Made by a program: the position numbers and the translations under genes
Part shown: positions 27,445 to 36,106 of the stretch, one piece after another
Layout: the number at the start of each line of letters is the position of its first letter
Position numbering within the stretch: position 1 is the stretch's first letter
Origin: Micrococcus cohnii
Lineage (GTDB): Bacteria; Actinomycetota; Actinomycetes; Actinomycetales; Micrococcaceae
Length of the DNA: 64,000 nucleotides
Assembly (NCBI RefSeq): GCF_014205175.1
Contig: NZ_JACHNA010000001.1
Location: 2,108,001-2,172,000, forward strand
Direction: 5' to 3'
Notes under the pieces: generated by a model
Seen by the model: only the letters and a program-made list of their open reading frames with translations
Told to the model about the DNA's origin: nothing
Databases searched by the model: none

Positions 27445-29001
27445 ATGACCCACACGAAGCCCCGCCGCCAGACCGTCACCCTCGGTCCCTCCGGCGCCAC
27501 CCTGACGGACGTCGTCGACGTCGCCCGCCACGGCGTGACGGTGACCCTGACCCAGGAGGCCCTCGACGCCGTCGCCGCGGTGCGCCGCCACGTCGAGGAC
27601 CTGGCCGCCGGCGATGTGCCCACCTATGGCATCTCCACCGGTTTCGGTGCGCTGGCCGACAAGCACATCCCCGTGGAGTCCCGCGCGCAGCTGCAGAAGT
27701 CGTTGATCCGATCGCATGCCGCCGGCATGGGCCCGCAGGTCGAGAAGGAGGTCGTGCGCGCGCTGATGTTCCTGCGGGCGACCACCCTGGCCTCCGGACG
27801 CACCGGCGTGCGCCCCGAGGTCGTGCAGACGATGGTGGACCTGCTCAACGCGGACATCATCCCGGTCGTGCACGAGTACGGCTCGCTGGGCTGCTCGGGT
27901 GACCTCGCCCCGCTGTCACACATCGCGCTGGCGCTCATGGGCGAGGGGCCCGTCATCGGTCCCGAAGGAGACCAGCGGGAGGCCTCGGAGCTGATGGCCG
28001 AGGCCGGCATCACCCCGCTCGAGCTGCGCGAGAAGGAGGGTCTTGCCCTCATCAACGGCACCGAGGGCATGCTCGGCATGCTCGCGCTGGCCCTGCACGA
28101 TCTGGACGCGCTGGCCGACGTCCTTGACCTGACCGCCGCAATGTCCGTCGAGGCGCTGCTGGGCACCGACCGCGTGTTCGTGCCTGAGCTGCATGAGCCC
28201 CTGCGCCCGCATCCGGGCCAGGCCCGTTCCGCCGACCGCATGCTGCGCATCCTCGCCGACTCACCGATCGTCGCGAGCCACCGTGAGGGCGACTCGCGCA
28301 TCCAGGACGCCTACTCGCTGCGCTGCGCTCCGCAGGTCGCCGGCGGCCTGCGCGACACGCTCGCCTACGTGCGTCAGGTGGCCGAGCGCGAAGTCGCCGC
28401 GACGATCGACAACCCGGTGGTGCTCGAGGACGGCCGGGTCAGCTCCAACGGCAACTTCCACGGCGCTCCCGTGGCCTACGCGCTGGACTTCTTGGCGATT
28501 CCGGTGGCCGATGCCGCCTCGATGGCCGAGCGCCGCACCGACCGGATGCTGGACCCGGCCCGTTCGGCCGGGCTGCCCGCGTTCCTCGTCGATGACCCGG
28601 GCGTGGACTCGGGCATGATGATCGCCCAGTACACGCAGGCCGGGCTCGTCTCGGACATGAAGCGCCTGGCCGTGCCGGCCTCGGTGGACTCGATCCCGTC
28701 CTCGGCCATGCAGGAGGACCACGTCTCCATGGGCTGGCACGCCGCCCGCAAGCTGCGCACCGCCGTGGAGAACTTCCGTCGTGTGCTGGCCGTGGAGCTG
28801 GTCGCCGCCGCGCGCGCGATCGAGCTGCGCGCCCCGCTGCGGCCGGGACCGGCGACCGGCGCGGCCCTGGCCGCCCTGCGTGAGGCCGGCGTGCCCGGCC
28901 CCGGCCCGGACCAGTTCATGGCCCCACAGCTGGCCGACGCGGAGCAGGCCCTGCGGGACGGCTCGGTGCTGGCCGCGGTCGAGCAGGTCCTCGGGGGCTG
29001 A
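27445..29001 (+). CDS. hutH: Histidine ammonia-lyase
   Basis: 518-residue lyase that opens histidine degradation by converting histidine to urocanate and ammonia. The MIO cofactor triad is Cys150-Ser151-Gly152 in YGSLGCSGDLAPLSHI; most HALs have Ala-Ser-Gly, and a Cys variant is known in some actinobacteria. Other hallmarks are YGISTGFG, RSHAAGMG, VQDAYS-equivalent RIQDAYSLRCAPQV, and NGNFHGAP. AGGAGGAT ahead of the ATG is a strong ribosome site. It is the last gene of the plus-strand hut run. Confidence 0.96.
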   Translation: MTHTKPRRQTVTLGPSGATLTDVVDVARHGVTVTLTQEALDAVAAVRRHVEDLAAGDVPTYGISTGFGALADKHIPVESRAQLQKSLIRSHAAGMGPQVEKEVVRALMFLRATTLASGRTGVRPEVVQTMVDLLNADIIPVVHEYGSLGCSGDLAPLSHIALALMGEGPVIGPEGDQREASELMAEAGITPLELREKEGLALINGTEGMLGMLALALHDLDALADVLDLTAAMSVEALLGTDRVFVPELHEPLRPHPGQARSADRMLRILADSPIVASHREGDSRIQDAYSLRCAPQVAGGLRDTLAYVRQVAEREVAATIDNPVVLEDGRVSSNGNFHGAPVAYALDFLAIPVADAASMAERRTDRMLDPARSAGLPAFLVDDPGVDSGMMIAQYTQAGLVSDMKRLAVPASVDSIPSSAMQEDHVSMGWHAARKLRTAVENFRRVLAVELVAAARAIELRAPLRPGPATGAALAALREAGVPGPGPDQFMAPQLADAEQALRDGSVLAAVEQVLGG

Positions 29002-29019
29002 CGCCTGACCCGACCACCC

Positions 29020-29080
29020 GACGAGGGTGCAGTCTTCGTCGCTTCAAGACTCCGGAAGCGACCAGGACTGCACCCTCGTC
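29020..29080 (+). terminator. Perfect long hairpin between convergent hutH and hutG
   Basis: GACGAGGGTGCAGTC (29020-29034) and its exact complement (29066-29080) form a 15-bp stem. Inner arms GTCGCTT/AAGCGAC continue it. Its symmetry suits bidirectional termination. Confidence 0.75.
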
Positions 29081-29093
29081 TGGGATAGAGCGC

Positions 29094-30104
29094 TCAGCCG
29101 GCGCGGTGCCGGCTCACGATCGTGTGGATCAGCCGCGCGGCGGCCTTCGCCGTCCGACCGTCCACGTCGAGGCCCGGATTCAGCTCGACCGCGTCGGCGA
29201 GCGCCAGCTTCCCGGACTCCGTGGCCTCGGACACGCACGCGTGGATCACCTCATAGGGCACCCCGAAGCCGGCCGGCGCGCTCACGCCGGGCGCGACGGA
29301 GGCCGGCAGCACGTCCAGGTCGATCGTCAGGTACAGCACATCGACGTCCTGCACGAAGTCGCGCACGAACCGGCGCACGTTCGTCACGTCGGCGGTCTGG
29401 CAGGTCTCGTCGGTCATCCACCGCACCCCGAGCTCGCGGGCGGTGTCGAAGAGCACGCGCGTGTTGTTGGCCTCGGACACACCCACCACCGCGTAGGAGA
29501 ACGTGCGCCCGGCGGCGGCCTCGTCCCGGGCGATCTGCAGGAACGGGGTGCCGGAGCTGGGTAGCGGTGCCTCGCGCAGGTCGAAGTGCGCGTCCAGGTT
29601 CAGGATGCCCACACGGGTGTTCGGCCCGACGCGGCCCGATCCGGCGAGCCCGAGATAGGAGGCGTAGGCCGTCTCGTGACCGCCGCCGAGCACGACGACG
29701 AGGCGGTGCTCGTCCAGGAGCCCGGAGATGTGCCGGCCCAGCTCGGCCTGACCGTCCTCGAGGTCCCCCGGTGTCTCGTCGTCGCCGAGACGGACGGCCA
29801 CGTCGCCGGCGTCGACGAGCGCTCCCGTGCCCTCGAGCAGGGCCAGGGACGACAGCGCGCCGCGCAGGGCGGCCGGCCCGGCGGAGGCGCCCACGCGGCC
29901 GTGGTTGCGGCGCACGCCCTCGTCGGAGGCGAAGCCGATCAGCGCGGTTCCTGCCCGGTCGGCGTCGTTGTGTGCGGCGTCCTCGGCCACGCGCACCACC
30001 TGGTGCCAGCGCAGATGCTCGGGGGCGTCGCCGTCGGTGCGGCCCGACCACGCGGACAGGGGATTCTCGGATGCGGGGCTCTCGGTGTTCTGCGCGTCGC
30101 TCAT
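29094..30104 (-). CDS. hutG: Formimidoylglutamase
   Basis: 336-residue ureohydrolase (arginase fold) predicted to hydrolyse formiminoglutamate to glutamate and formamide. The dimanganese ligands are visible: GGGHE (H143), DAHFD (171-175) and TIDLD (D262, D264). I chose the ATG at 30104 (MSDAQN), preceded by TGGAG. The enzyme completes the pathway with hutH, hutU and hutI but is transcribed convergently, so it has its own promoter within 30105-30240. Agmatinase is the alternative reading; context favours HutG. Confidence 0.9.
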   Translation of the reverse strand: MSDAQNTESPASENPLSAWSGRTDGDAPEHLRWHQVVRVAEDAAHNDADRAGTALIGFASDEGVRRNHGRVGASAGPAALRGALSSLALLEGTGALVDAGDVAVRLGDDETPGDLEDGQAELGRHISGLLDEHRLVVVLGGGHETAYASYLGLAGSGRVGPNTRVGILNLDAHFDLREAPLPSSGTPFLQIARDEAAAGRTFSYAVVGVSEANNTRVLFDTARELGVRWMTDETCQTADVTNVRRFVRDFVQDVDVLYLTIDLDVLPASVAPGVSAPAGFGVPYEVIHACVSEATESGKLALADAVELNPGLDVDGRTAKAAARLIHTIVSRHRAG

Positions 30105-30245
30105 GCGCTCCAGTTCACGCCAGGACGGGCCGGAGCGCAAGCAGGGGGCGAGGGTCCAGCGCCGTCACCGTCGCCGCGGGTGCTCGGTGCGATCGGGCCG
30201 GCTCGAACGGCGCGCGCCGGAGTCGGCCCGCTGCCGGGCATGGCA

Positions 30246-30298
30246 AGGCCCCGGGGTTCCGGCCGCGTGAGGGAGTCGCGTTACCGGGCCCGGGGCCT
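30246..30298 (+). terminator. GC-rich hairpin upstream of hutG
   Basis: AGGCCCCGGG (30246-30255) pairs with CCCGGGGCCT (30289-30298), and the plus-strand exit reads GCTTTTC. No plus-strand gene precedes it, so it may block antisense read-through, or end transcripts from the MFS gene in the other direction. It holds the same position relative to the 24-bp element as the hairpin at 21872. Confidence 0.55.
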
Positions 30299-30317
30299 GC
30301 TTTTCAGTTGTCCATCA

Positions 30318-30341
30318 TCATCACTCGCACCTTCGATGAGG
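30318..30341 (+). repeat. 24-bp hut-flanking element, copy 2
   Basis: Identical over 24 bases to 21917-21940. The TCATC/GATGA pairing is kept (30318-30322 with 30335-30339). The second stem is weaker here because the sequence after the repeat differs (GGCGT instead of GGTGC). It lies in the 323-base gap 30105-30427 together with the hairpin above; the rest of that gap shows nothing recognisable. Confidence 0.6.
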
Positions 30342-30427
30342 CGTTCCGAACGCTACGGCGTGAGCCTGGCGGTGGGCGCAACTGCCGCTGGCAGTTCTCT
30401 GGGCGGCGGGGTGGGGGGGGGAGTGCA

Positions 30428-31963
30428 TCACGACGGCTCGCCCTGCGGGCGACGGACGAACCAGACGGCCACGAGCGTGAGCGTGAACAGGCACGCGCCC
30501 GAGAGCATCGCCAGGTGCACGCCGGACATGGTGGCGCTGCGGACGGTCTCGGCGGCCGGTGCGCCGCCCTCGCCCGTTCCGCCGACGCCCGCCCCGTCGC
30601 CCAGCGCGGTCGCGGCGCCCACCGTGAGCAGCGTGATGAACAGTGCCGTCCCGGCGGCCCCGGCCACCTGTTGCAGCGTGGACATCAGGGCGGAGCCGTG
30701 CGCGTACAGCGAGCGCGGCAGCGCCGAGAGTGCGGTCGTCATCAGCGGGGAGAACATCATGGACAGCCCGGTGGTCAGGGTGATGTGCAGGGCGATCACC
30801 AGGGCGGCGGAGGAGTCCTCGTTCAGGAACGTGTACCCCCACATGCCGGCGGCGCCCAGCACGGAGCCGGGCACGAGGAGGGGACGCGGGCCCACTCGGT
30901 CGTACACGTTGCCGACGGCGTAGCCGAGCACGGCCATGACGAGGCCGCCGGGCAGCAGGGCGAGCCCGGCCTGCTGGGTGCTCCAGCCGAGCACCTGCTG
31001 GAAGTACATCGGCAGCAGGATGATCGTGCCGAACAGGGACAACATGGCCAGCAGCATCGTGGCCAGCGCGATCGTGTAGGTCGGGCGGGCCAGCACGCGC
31101 AGGTCGAGCAGCGCCGCGTCCCGCAGCCGCAGCTGGCGCCGCGTGAACACGGCCAGGGCGAGAACGCCCACGGTCAGGGGGATCCACGGGCTGACGGGCG
31201 CGGTGTCGCCGGCGGCCTCGCCGATGCTGGAGAGGCCGTAGATGAGCCCCGCGAAGCCGATGGCGGAGAACACGCCCGAGAGCGCGTCGAGCGGGACCGG
31301 GCGCGGCTCGGTCACGTTGCGCACCCACAGGACGCCCGCGCCCAGGGCGATCAGCGCGATCGGCAGCACAACGCCGAACATCCACCGCCAGCTCAGGTGT
31401 TCGAGGATCACGCCGCCGACGGTGGGCCCGGCCGCCGGTGCCACCGCGATGACGATGCTCACCAGCCCCATCACGCGGCCACGGCGGGCGGCGGGGACGA
31501 CGTTGAGCACGGTCGTCATCAGCAGCGGCATCATGATCGCGGTGCCCACGGCCTGCACGACGCGACCGGCCACGAGCACGCCGAACACGGGGGCGAGGGC
31601 GGCAATCGCGGTGCCGAGCGTGAACGTGCTCATGGCGAGGATGAACACGGTGCGCAGTCGCAGGCTGTTCAGCAGCCATCCGGTGAACGGGATGACGACG
31701 GCCATCGTGAGCATGAACCCGGTGGAGAGCCACTGGGCGGTGGCGGCGCTGACGGCGAACTGGTCCATCAGCCGGGAGATCGCCACGGACATGATCGTCT
31801 CGTTGAGGATCACGACGAACGCGGCGGACACGAGCAGGCCGATCAACCGTCCGGCGCCCGGCGGCAGGGCGTCGGAGCCGGTCTGGTCCGCGGTCGTGTC
31901 CGTCTCGTAGTTGACGTCGGGTTCGTCGGTGAACGGTGAGGCGTCGGGGGAGGTGTCGGTCAT
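30428..31963 (-). CDS. MFS exporter, DHA2 (EmrB/QacA) family
   Basis: 511-residue drug:H+ antiporter-2 type transporter with 14 predicted membrane helices. Motif-like segments are NETIMSVAISRLMDQF (helix 1), AQWLSTGFMLTMAVVIPFTGWLLNSL, the loop GRVVQAVGTAIMMPLL, and the antiporter motif AVAPAAGPTVGGVILEHLSWRWMF. I chose the ATG at 31963 (MTDTSPD), 24 codons inside the longest frame; GAAAG lies upstream. Substrate unknown. It is divergent from the siderophore-interacting protein gene, which could hint at siderophore or drug export. Confidence 0.85.
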   Translation of the reverse strand: MTDTSPDASPFTDEPDVNYETDTTADQTGSDALPPGAGRLIGLLVSAAFVVILNETIMSVAISRLMDQFAVSAATAQWLSTGFMLTMAVVIPFTGWLLNSLRLRTVFILAMSTFTLGTAIAALAPVFGVLVAGRVVQAVGTAIMMPLLMTTVLNVVPAARRGRVMGLVSIVIAVAPAAGPTVGGVILEHLSWRWMFGVVLPIALIALGAGVLWVRNVTEPRPVPLDALSGVFSAIGFAGLIYGLSSIGEAAGDTAPVSPWIPLTVGVLALAVFTRRQLRLRDAALLDLRVLARPTYTIALATMLLAMLSLFGTIILLPMYFQQVLGWSTQQAGLALLPGGLVMAVLGYAVGNVYDRVGPRPLLVPGSVLGAAGMWGYTFLNEDSSAALVIALHITLTTGLSMMFSPLMTTALSALPRSLYAHGSALMSTLQQVAGAAGTALFITLLTVGAATALGDGAGVGGTGEGGAPAAETVRSATMSGVHLAMLSGACLFTLTLVAVWFVRRPQGEPS

Positions 31964-32264
31964 GGTGGTCTTTCGGCGAGCGTGGGCGGCACCGGCCAGG
32001 GCCGGCGGGCGCCCTGCGTCTCGGCGCCCGTGCATCTCAATGCCGGGGGTGTGCTGGGCATTCCCGTGCGGGGCCGCCTGAGGCGTGTCTCACCGCTGTC
32101 CCGGGCATCGGGCGTCCGGTTCAGCGGCTGCCGGTCGGCGGCGCCCTGGACGCCGCCCGGCGGTGGGCCCGGTTGCCGCGGGCGCCGACGCTCGGACAGG
32201 ATGAGCGCAATCGACCGTCCGCCTCGCAGGAACGGCCTCACCGCCCCCGTCGAAGGAGCATCCC
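31964..32264. other. Divergent intergenic region without recognised signals
   Basis: 301 bases between the divergent MFS exporter and siderophore-interacting protein genes. I looked for a DtxR/IdeR-type iron box and a palindromic operator and found neither. It must hold both promoters. Confidence 0.5.
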
Positions 32265-33143
32265 GTGACCGCATCCGCCCGTCCTCCGCGCCCGCAGACC
32301 GTGCTGCAGGTGCTGCGCGTGCATCGGCCCACGACGCACCTGGTGCGACTCACGCTGGCGGACCTGCCCGACGGCCCTCGCCCCGGCGCCGACGGGTTCG
32401 ACGGCTTCGCCGAGCGGTGGGCGGCGAAGGACGCGACCGACCAGTACGTGAAGCTGCTGTTCGCCGAACCGTCGCTGGGCCTGGTTCCGCCCTATGACAT
32501 GGACGCGCTGCGCGAGCACCTCGCCCCCGAGCAGATGCCGGTGCGCCGCACGTACACCGTCCGACGCGTCGACACCGATGCCAGGACGCTCGACATCGAC
32601 GTCGTGCACCACGGGGACGACGGCCTCGCCGGGCCGTGGGCCGCGCGCGCCGAGCCCGGGGACGTCGTGGCCTTCTTCGGGCCCGGCGGGGGGTACCGGC
32701 CCGATCCGAATGCCGACGCGCATGTGTTGGCCGGAGACGAGTCCGCGCTGCCGGCCATCGCGGCCTCGCTCGAGGACCTGGCCCGCACGGCTCCGCAGGC
32801 CCGCGGCGTCGCGTTGATCGAGGTGGCCGGGCCCGAGGACGAGCTCGAGCTCCTCGCCCCCGCGGGCGTGAGGGTGTGCTGGCTGCATCGCGGCGGCGCG
32901 TTCAGCCCGCAGGCCTCACGCTGGCCGGCGGCCCTGGCGGGCCTGGACTGGCCGGCCGGCCGCGTGCACGCGTTCGTCCACGGCGAGCGGGAGCAGGTCA
33001 AGATCGCCCGGCGCCACCTGACGCAGGTGCGGGGCATGGACCGGCGTGAGATGTCCGTGAGCGCCTACTGGGCCTATGGCCGCGTCGAGGACGCGTTCCA
33101 GGCCGAGAAGCGGACCCCCGTCGGGCAGATCTTCGAGGACTGA
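32265..33143 (+). CDS. Siderophore-interacting FAD-binding protein
   Basis: 292-residue flavoprotein of the siderophore-interacting (ViuB/SIP) family, which reduces ferric siderophores in the cytoplasm. FAD-binding segment RRTYTVRRVD (about residues 94-103) is followed by DIDVVHHGDDGLAGPWAARAEPGD, FFGPGGGY, DESALPAIAA, and the C-terminal SAYWAYGRVEDAF. GTG start with AGGAG 7 bases upstream. No siderophore biosynthesis or import genes are adjacent. Confidence 0.9.
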   Translation: MTASARPPRPQTVLQVLRVHRPTTHLVRLTLADLPDGPRPGADGFDGFAERWAAKDATDQYVKLLFAEPSLGLVPPYDMDALREHLAPEQMPVRRTYTVRRVDTDARTLDIDVVHHGDDGLAGPWAARAEPGDVVAFFGPGGGYRPDPNADAHVLAGDESALPAIAASLEDLARTAPQARGVALIEVAGPEDELELLAPAGVRVCWLHRGGAFSPQASRWPAALAGLDWPAGRVHAFVHGEREQVKIARRHLTQVRGMDRREMSVSAYWAYGRVEDAFQAEKRTPVGQIFED

Positions 33144-33215
33144 CGCCTCCGCGTCGTGTGCCCGCGGCGATCCCTGCCGTCGTCGGGCGAACGGGGAGTC
33201 TGCATCGAGCGGGCA

Positions 33216-33246
33216 TTGCCTGAATTCCCAGATGTCGCCGTTAGGG
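33216..33246 (+). promoter_or_regulatory. Promoter candidate of the first lipoprotein gene
   Basis: TTGCCT at 33216-33221 and a TTAGGG-like -10 beginning at about 33241 lie 18-19 bases apart, ending 8-9 bases before the ATG at 33255, so the mRNA may be nearly leaderless. Confidence 0.45.
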
Positions 33247-33254
33247 TGCGGGCC

Positions 33255-34109
33255 ATGACTTTCTTGAACCGAGACACCACTGTTCGTGCCCTGCGTCTCT
33301 CGGCAGCCGGCGCCGCCGTTCTGACCCTGACCGCCTGCGGAGGCGGCGGCGAGGCAGGCTCGGGCGGCGATTCCGGCGGCGGCAAGGCCGAGGGCGCTTC
33401 GGCGGGTGAGGCCTGGCAGAAGGTGCGCACGCAGATCGAGGAGGCTGACTCCTTCCGCGTCACCATGGAGGACGACTCGCAGGGTCAGAAGGCCACGGTG
33501 GATCTGGCCGGCCATGTGGACGCGCCCAACAGTGAGATGTCCGTGAAGTCCGAGGGCGAGCAGGCCATGGAGACCACCGTCCGCGAGGTCGACGGCAAGG
33601 CGTACACCAAGTCCTCCCAGTTCGGCGGCGACAAGTGGATGGAGCAGGAGGTGCCGAAGGACAAGGGCGGCTTCATGAAGCAGTTCCATCAGGAGATGCT
33701 GGACGGGCTGCCCGCCGGTGACGCGCTGAAGGACGTCGAGTCCCAGCGCGAGGAGGTCGAGGTCGACGGCGAGAAGGGCTACCGCTACACCGTCCCGGAG
33801 GACGTCGAGTCGGCCAAGCAGGACGACTCGAAGAAGAAGGGTGAGGGCAAGGACGGCGCCGGAGAGACGGCCACGAACATGAGCAACGTGTCCGCTTTCG
33901 TCGTCAGCGAGGACGACGAGCTGCTGGCCCTGGAAATCGACGAGTCCCGTGGTCAGGACTCGGGTGAGAAGAAGGACGGCGAGAAGAAGGGCGACGAGAA
34001 GAAGGATGAGTCGGTCGAGGTCCAATTCTCTGACTGGGATTCCGTGGAGAAGGCGAAGGCGCCGAAGGACGATCAGGTCATGAAGCCGGAGGATATGTCG
34101 TCACGCTGA
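33255..34109 (+). CDS. Lipoprotein of LppX/LprAFG-like layout, paralogue 1
   Basis: 284 residues. A signal peptide with lipobox LTAC (cysteine about residue 28) is followed by a Gly/Ser-rich linker and a domain of about 200 residues with EAWQKVRTQIEEADSFRVTMEDDS, VREVDGKAYTKSSQFGGDKWMEQ, and VEGEKGYRY-type strands (VEVDGEKGYRYTVPED), resembling LolA-like/LppX sheets. A Lys/Asp/Glu-rich insert (residues about 190-205 and 235-262) punctuates the domain. It is predicted to be anchored on the outer face of the membrane. The next gene is a paralogue. The function, perhaps lipid or hydrophobe carriage, is inferred from fold only. Confidence 0.75.
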   Translation: MTFLNRDTTVRALRLSAAGAAVLTLTACGGGGEAGSGGDSGGGKAEGASAGEAWQKVRTQIEEADSFRVTMEDDSQGQKATVDLAGHVDAPNSEMSVKSEGEQAMETTVREVDGKAYTKSSQFGGDKWMEQEVPKDKGGFMKQFHQEMLDGLPAGDALKDVESQREEVEVDGEKGYRYTVPEDVESAKQDDSKKKGEGKDGAGETATNMSNVSAFVVSEDDELLALEIDESRGQDSGEKKDGEKKGDEKKDESVEVQFSDWDSVEKAKAPKDDQVMKPEDMSSR

Positions 34110-34139
34110 GCGGGCGAGAGGGAACTCACTTACGATGGC

Positions 34140-34175
34140 GTCTGCGGCGAGTCCGTGTGAGGGCTCGCCGCAGAC
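34140..34175 (+). terminator. Perfect 12-bp hairpin between the two lipoprotein genes
   Basis: GTCTGCGGCGAG (34140-34151) and CTCGCCGCAGAC (34164-34175) enclose a 12-base loop. It follows a TTACGAT -10-like element (34130-34136), so it could be a terminator for the first gene or a 5' leader structure of the second. Confidence 0.5.
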
Positions 34176-34267
34176 CGTCCATGCCGCACCCGCGGCGGAC
34201 GATGCCGCAGGCGTGTCTTGTGGTGTCGCCGTGACGGAATGACTCCACACGACGAGGGGAATCGACA

Positions 34268-35371
34268 ATGAGCACCTGGAATCGCACGTCCCTGCTGGCC
34301 CTGTTCGGCGCCGGCACGCTCGCGCTGAGCGCCTGCGGCATGACCGGCGGCGACGAGGAGAAGAAGGACGACGCCCCGAAGGAGGGCGCGAGCCAGAGCG
34401 AGGAGGCGGCGGCCTCTGAGGGCGGCTCCGAGCAGTCGGACGATCAGGACGACCAGGCCGAGTCCTCCGAGTCCGATGGTCAGGACGACAAGGACGACCA
34501 GGACGACAAGGAGTCTGACTCCTCCGAGCCCGATGATCAGGACGACAAGGACGAGAACGAGTCCGACGATGCCGAGTCTTCCGAGTCCGATGACCAGGAC
34601 GACAAGGACGATCAGGACGACAAGGACTCGGAGGGCGACCCGAAGGCCGTCTTCGGCACCGAGGAGCCGAACCTGAACGAGGCGTGGGAGGTTGCCAAGA
34701 AGAACCTCGAGGACGCGGAGTCCGTCAAGATCTCGATCAAGGAGATGGACGGCGCCGAGGCCGGCCTGGGTTCGGGCACCGTCAACATGGAGATCGAGGG
34801 CAAGACCGACGACTCCGAGACCGCCGGCACCATGGAACTCGGCGAGCAGGGCACGATGACCTACAAGGTTGTCGACGGCACCTCGTATGTGAAGGGCATG
34901 GAGGAGCAGGACCCGCAGATGAAGGAGCTCATGGACGCCGAGAGCGCCGAGTGGGTCAGCTCCTCCGAGATGGACATGGCCGAGGCCGGTGTCGGCACCA
35001 TGATCGACGAGATGCTCAAGGGCGTCGAGGAGGGCAACAAGGGCAAGAAGCTCGCCCCCATCGACCCGGAGACCACGACCCACGACGGTGAGGAGGTCTT
35101 CGAGTACCGGGAGCCGGCCGCGAAGAAGGGCGACAAGGACTCGATCATCCTGGTCGACAAGGAGGGGTACCTCGTGTCCATCGCCGTCGAGGAGGGCGAT
35201 GCGGGCACCGTGACCTTCGAGGACTGGGACGACGTGGACCAGGTCGAGGCCCCGGACAAGGACAAGGTCCTGGACCTGGACTCGATGACCGGCGGATCCT
35301 CCTCGGCCCCGTCATCGTCGGATGAGTCCTCGTCCTCCTCGTCGGAGGAGTCCTCCAGCAGCGAGGGCTGA
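34268..35371 (+). CDS. Acidic-linker lipoprotein, paralogue 2
   Basis: 367 residues: signal peptide with lipobox LSAC (cysteine about residue 23), then about 100 residues made almost entirely of Asp, Glu, Ser, Lys and Gln (repeats of DDQDDKD and ESSESD), then a LppX-like domain homologous to the preceding gene (LNEAWEVAKKNLEDAESVKISIKEMD, TYKVVDGTSYVKGMEEQD, ITFEDWDDVDQVEAP-type C-terminus), and a 25-residue poly-Ser/Glu tail. The acidic region probably spans the cell wall or binds cations. Codon-level repeats (GACGACAAGGAC) suggest it grows by slippage. Function unknown. Confidence 0.75.
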   Translation: MSTWNRTSLLALFGAGTLALSACGMTGGDEEKKDDAPKEGASQSEEAAASEGGSEQSDDQDDQAESSESDGQDDKDDQDDKESDSSEPDDQDDKDENESDDAESSESDDQDDKDDQDDKDSEGDPKAVFGTEEPNLNEAWEVAKKNLEDAESVKISIKEMDGAEAGLGSGTVNMEIEGKTDDSETAGTMELGEQGTMTYKVVDGTSYVKGMEEQDPQMKELMDAESAEWVSSSEMDMAEAGVGTMIDEMLKGVEEGNKGKKLAPIDPETTTHDGEEVFEYREPAAKKGDKDSIILVDKEGYLVSIAVEEGDAGTVTFEDWDDVDQVEAPDKDKVLDLDSMTGGSSSAPSSSDESSSSSSEESSSSEG

Positions 35372-35392
35372 TCGGCGGGGACACCGCCAGAC

Positions 35393-35433
35393 GCGAGAAG
35401 GCCGGCGCCCCGAACGGGGTGCCGGCCTTCTCG
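35393..35433 (+). terminator. Bidirectional hairpin terminator
   Basis: CGAGAAGGCCGGC pairs with GCCGGCCTTCTCG, with an inner CCCC/GGGG extension, between the convergent lipoprotein and YtxH-type genes. Confidence 0.8.
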
Positions 35434-35453
35434 TGCGCTGCGTGCGGCGCGTG

Positions 35454-35846
35454 TCAGGCGTTGGGGCCCTCCGCGTTCAGGGAGGTCGACGGATCCGAGA
35501 CCACGTCCGGATCGGCGTTCTTGCCGGAGGCCAGCTCAGAGGTGGAGTTCTCCTGGCGCTCGGAGGACGTGTTCTTCAGGTTGTCGGTGGTGGCGCCCAG
35601 CTTGCCCTTGGTCTCGTCGACCTTGGCGCCCACCTTGGTGGTCACGTTCTGAACCTTCTCCGACTGCTTGGCCTCCTGCCACTTCTGGGAGGCGTTGCCC
35701 TGCACCTTCTGGACCCGCTCCTGGGTCTTCGGGTCGTTCCAGTACTGCTGGGCGTTGTTGCGCATCTTGTTGAGGTTCTCGCGGCCCTCACGGGAGCCGA
35801 TGAGGTAACCGAGGGCGGCACCGAGGCCGAGGGTGAACAGACGCAT
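35454..35846 (-). CDS. YtxH-domain general stress-type protein
   Basis: 130 residues. An N-terminal hydrophobic segment (MRLFTLGLGAALGYLIGS, residues 1-18) is followed by GREN and a long Lys/Gln/Asn-rich amphipathic helix region, as in YtxH-like proteins; it may sit in the membrane with a cytoplasmic tail. AAGGAG precedes the ATG at 35846. The upstream bases 35847-36106 lack genes and hold only the divergent promoters. Confidence 0.75.
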   Translation of the reverse strand: MRLFTLGLGAALGYLIGSREGRENLNKMRNNAQQYWNDPKTQERVQKVQGNASQKWQEAKQSEKVQNVTTKVGAKVDETKGKLGATTDNLKNTSSERQENSTSELASGKNADPDVVSDPSTSLNAEGPNA

Positions 35847-36106
35847 GATGGTCTCCTTCTGGTTGTCCTTGCTGGGCCACACGGACGCCCGGGGCGCTTC
35901 GCCTCGAGGACTGCCGTCCGCATGACATTGGTCCCCACTTTTGCCCCCCGTGTGGCCGCCGGTCAACTTCTGGCCGCTCCCCGTCGACGTGACGCCCGTC
36001 CACCTCGCGTCCCGTCGGGGCCGGCCCGTCCGGCACAATCGGTGACGAATCAGGTCGGCGCGCGCAGGAGCGGACGCCGTCCGGCCACAGCGAGGAGGGG
36101 ACGGGC

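Noticed and set aside
31964-32264. Iron box upstream of the siderophore-interacting protein gene
   Set aside because: No 19-bp DtxR/IdeR-like palindrome could be recognised in the spacer.
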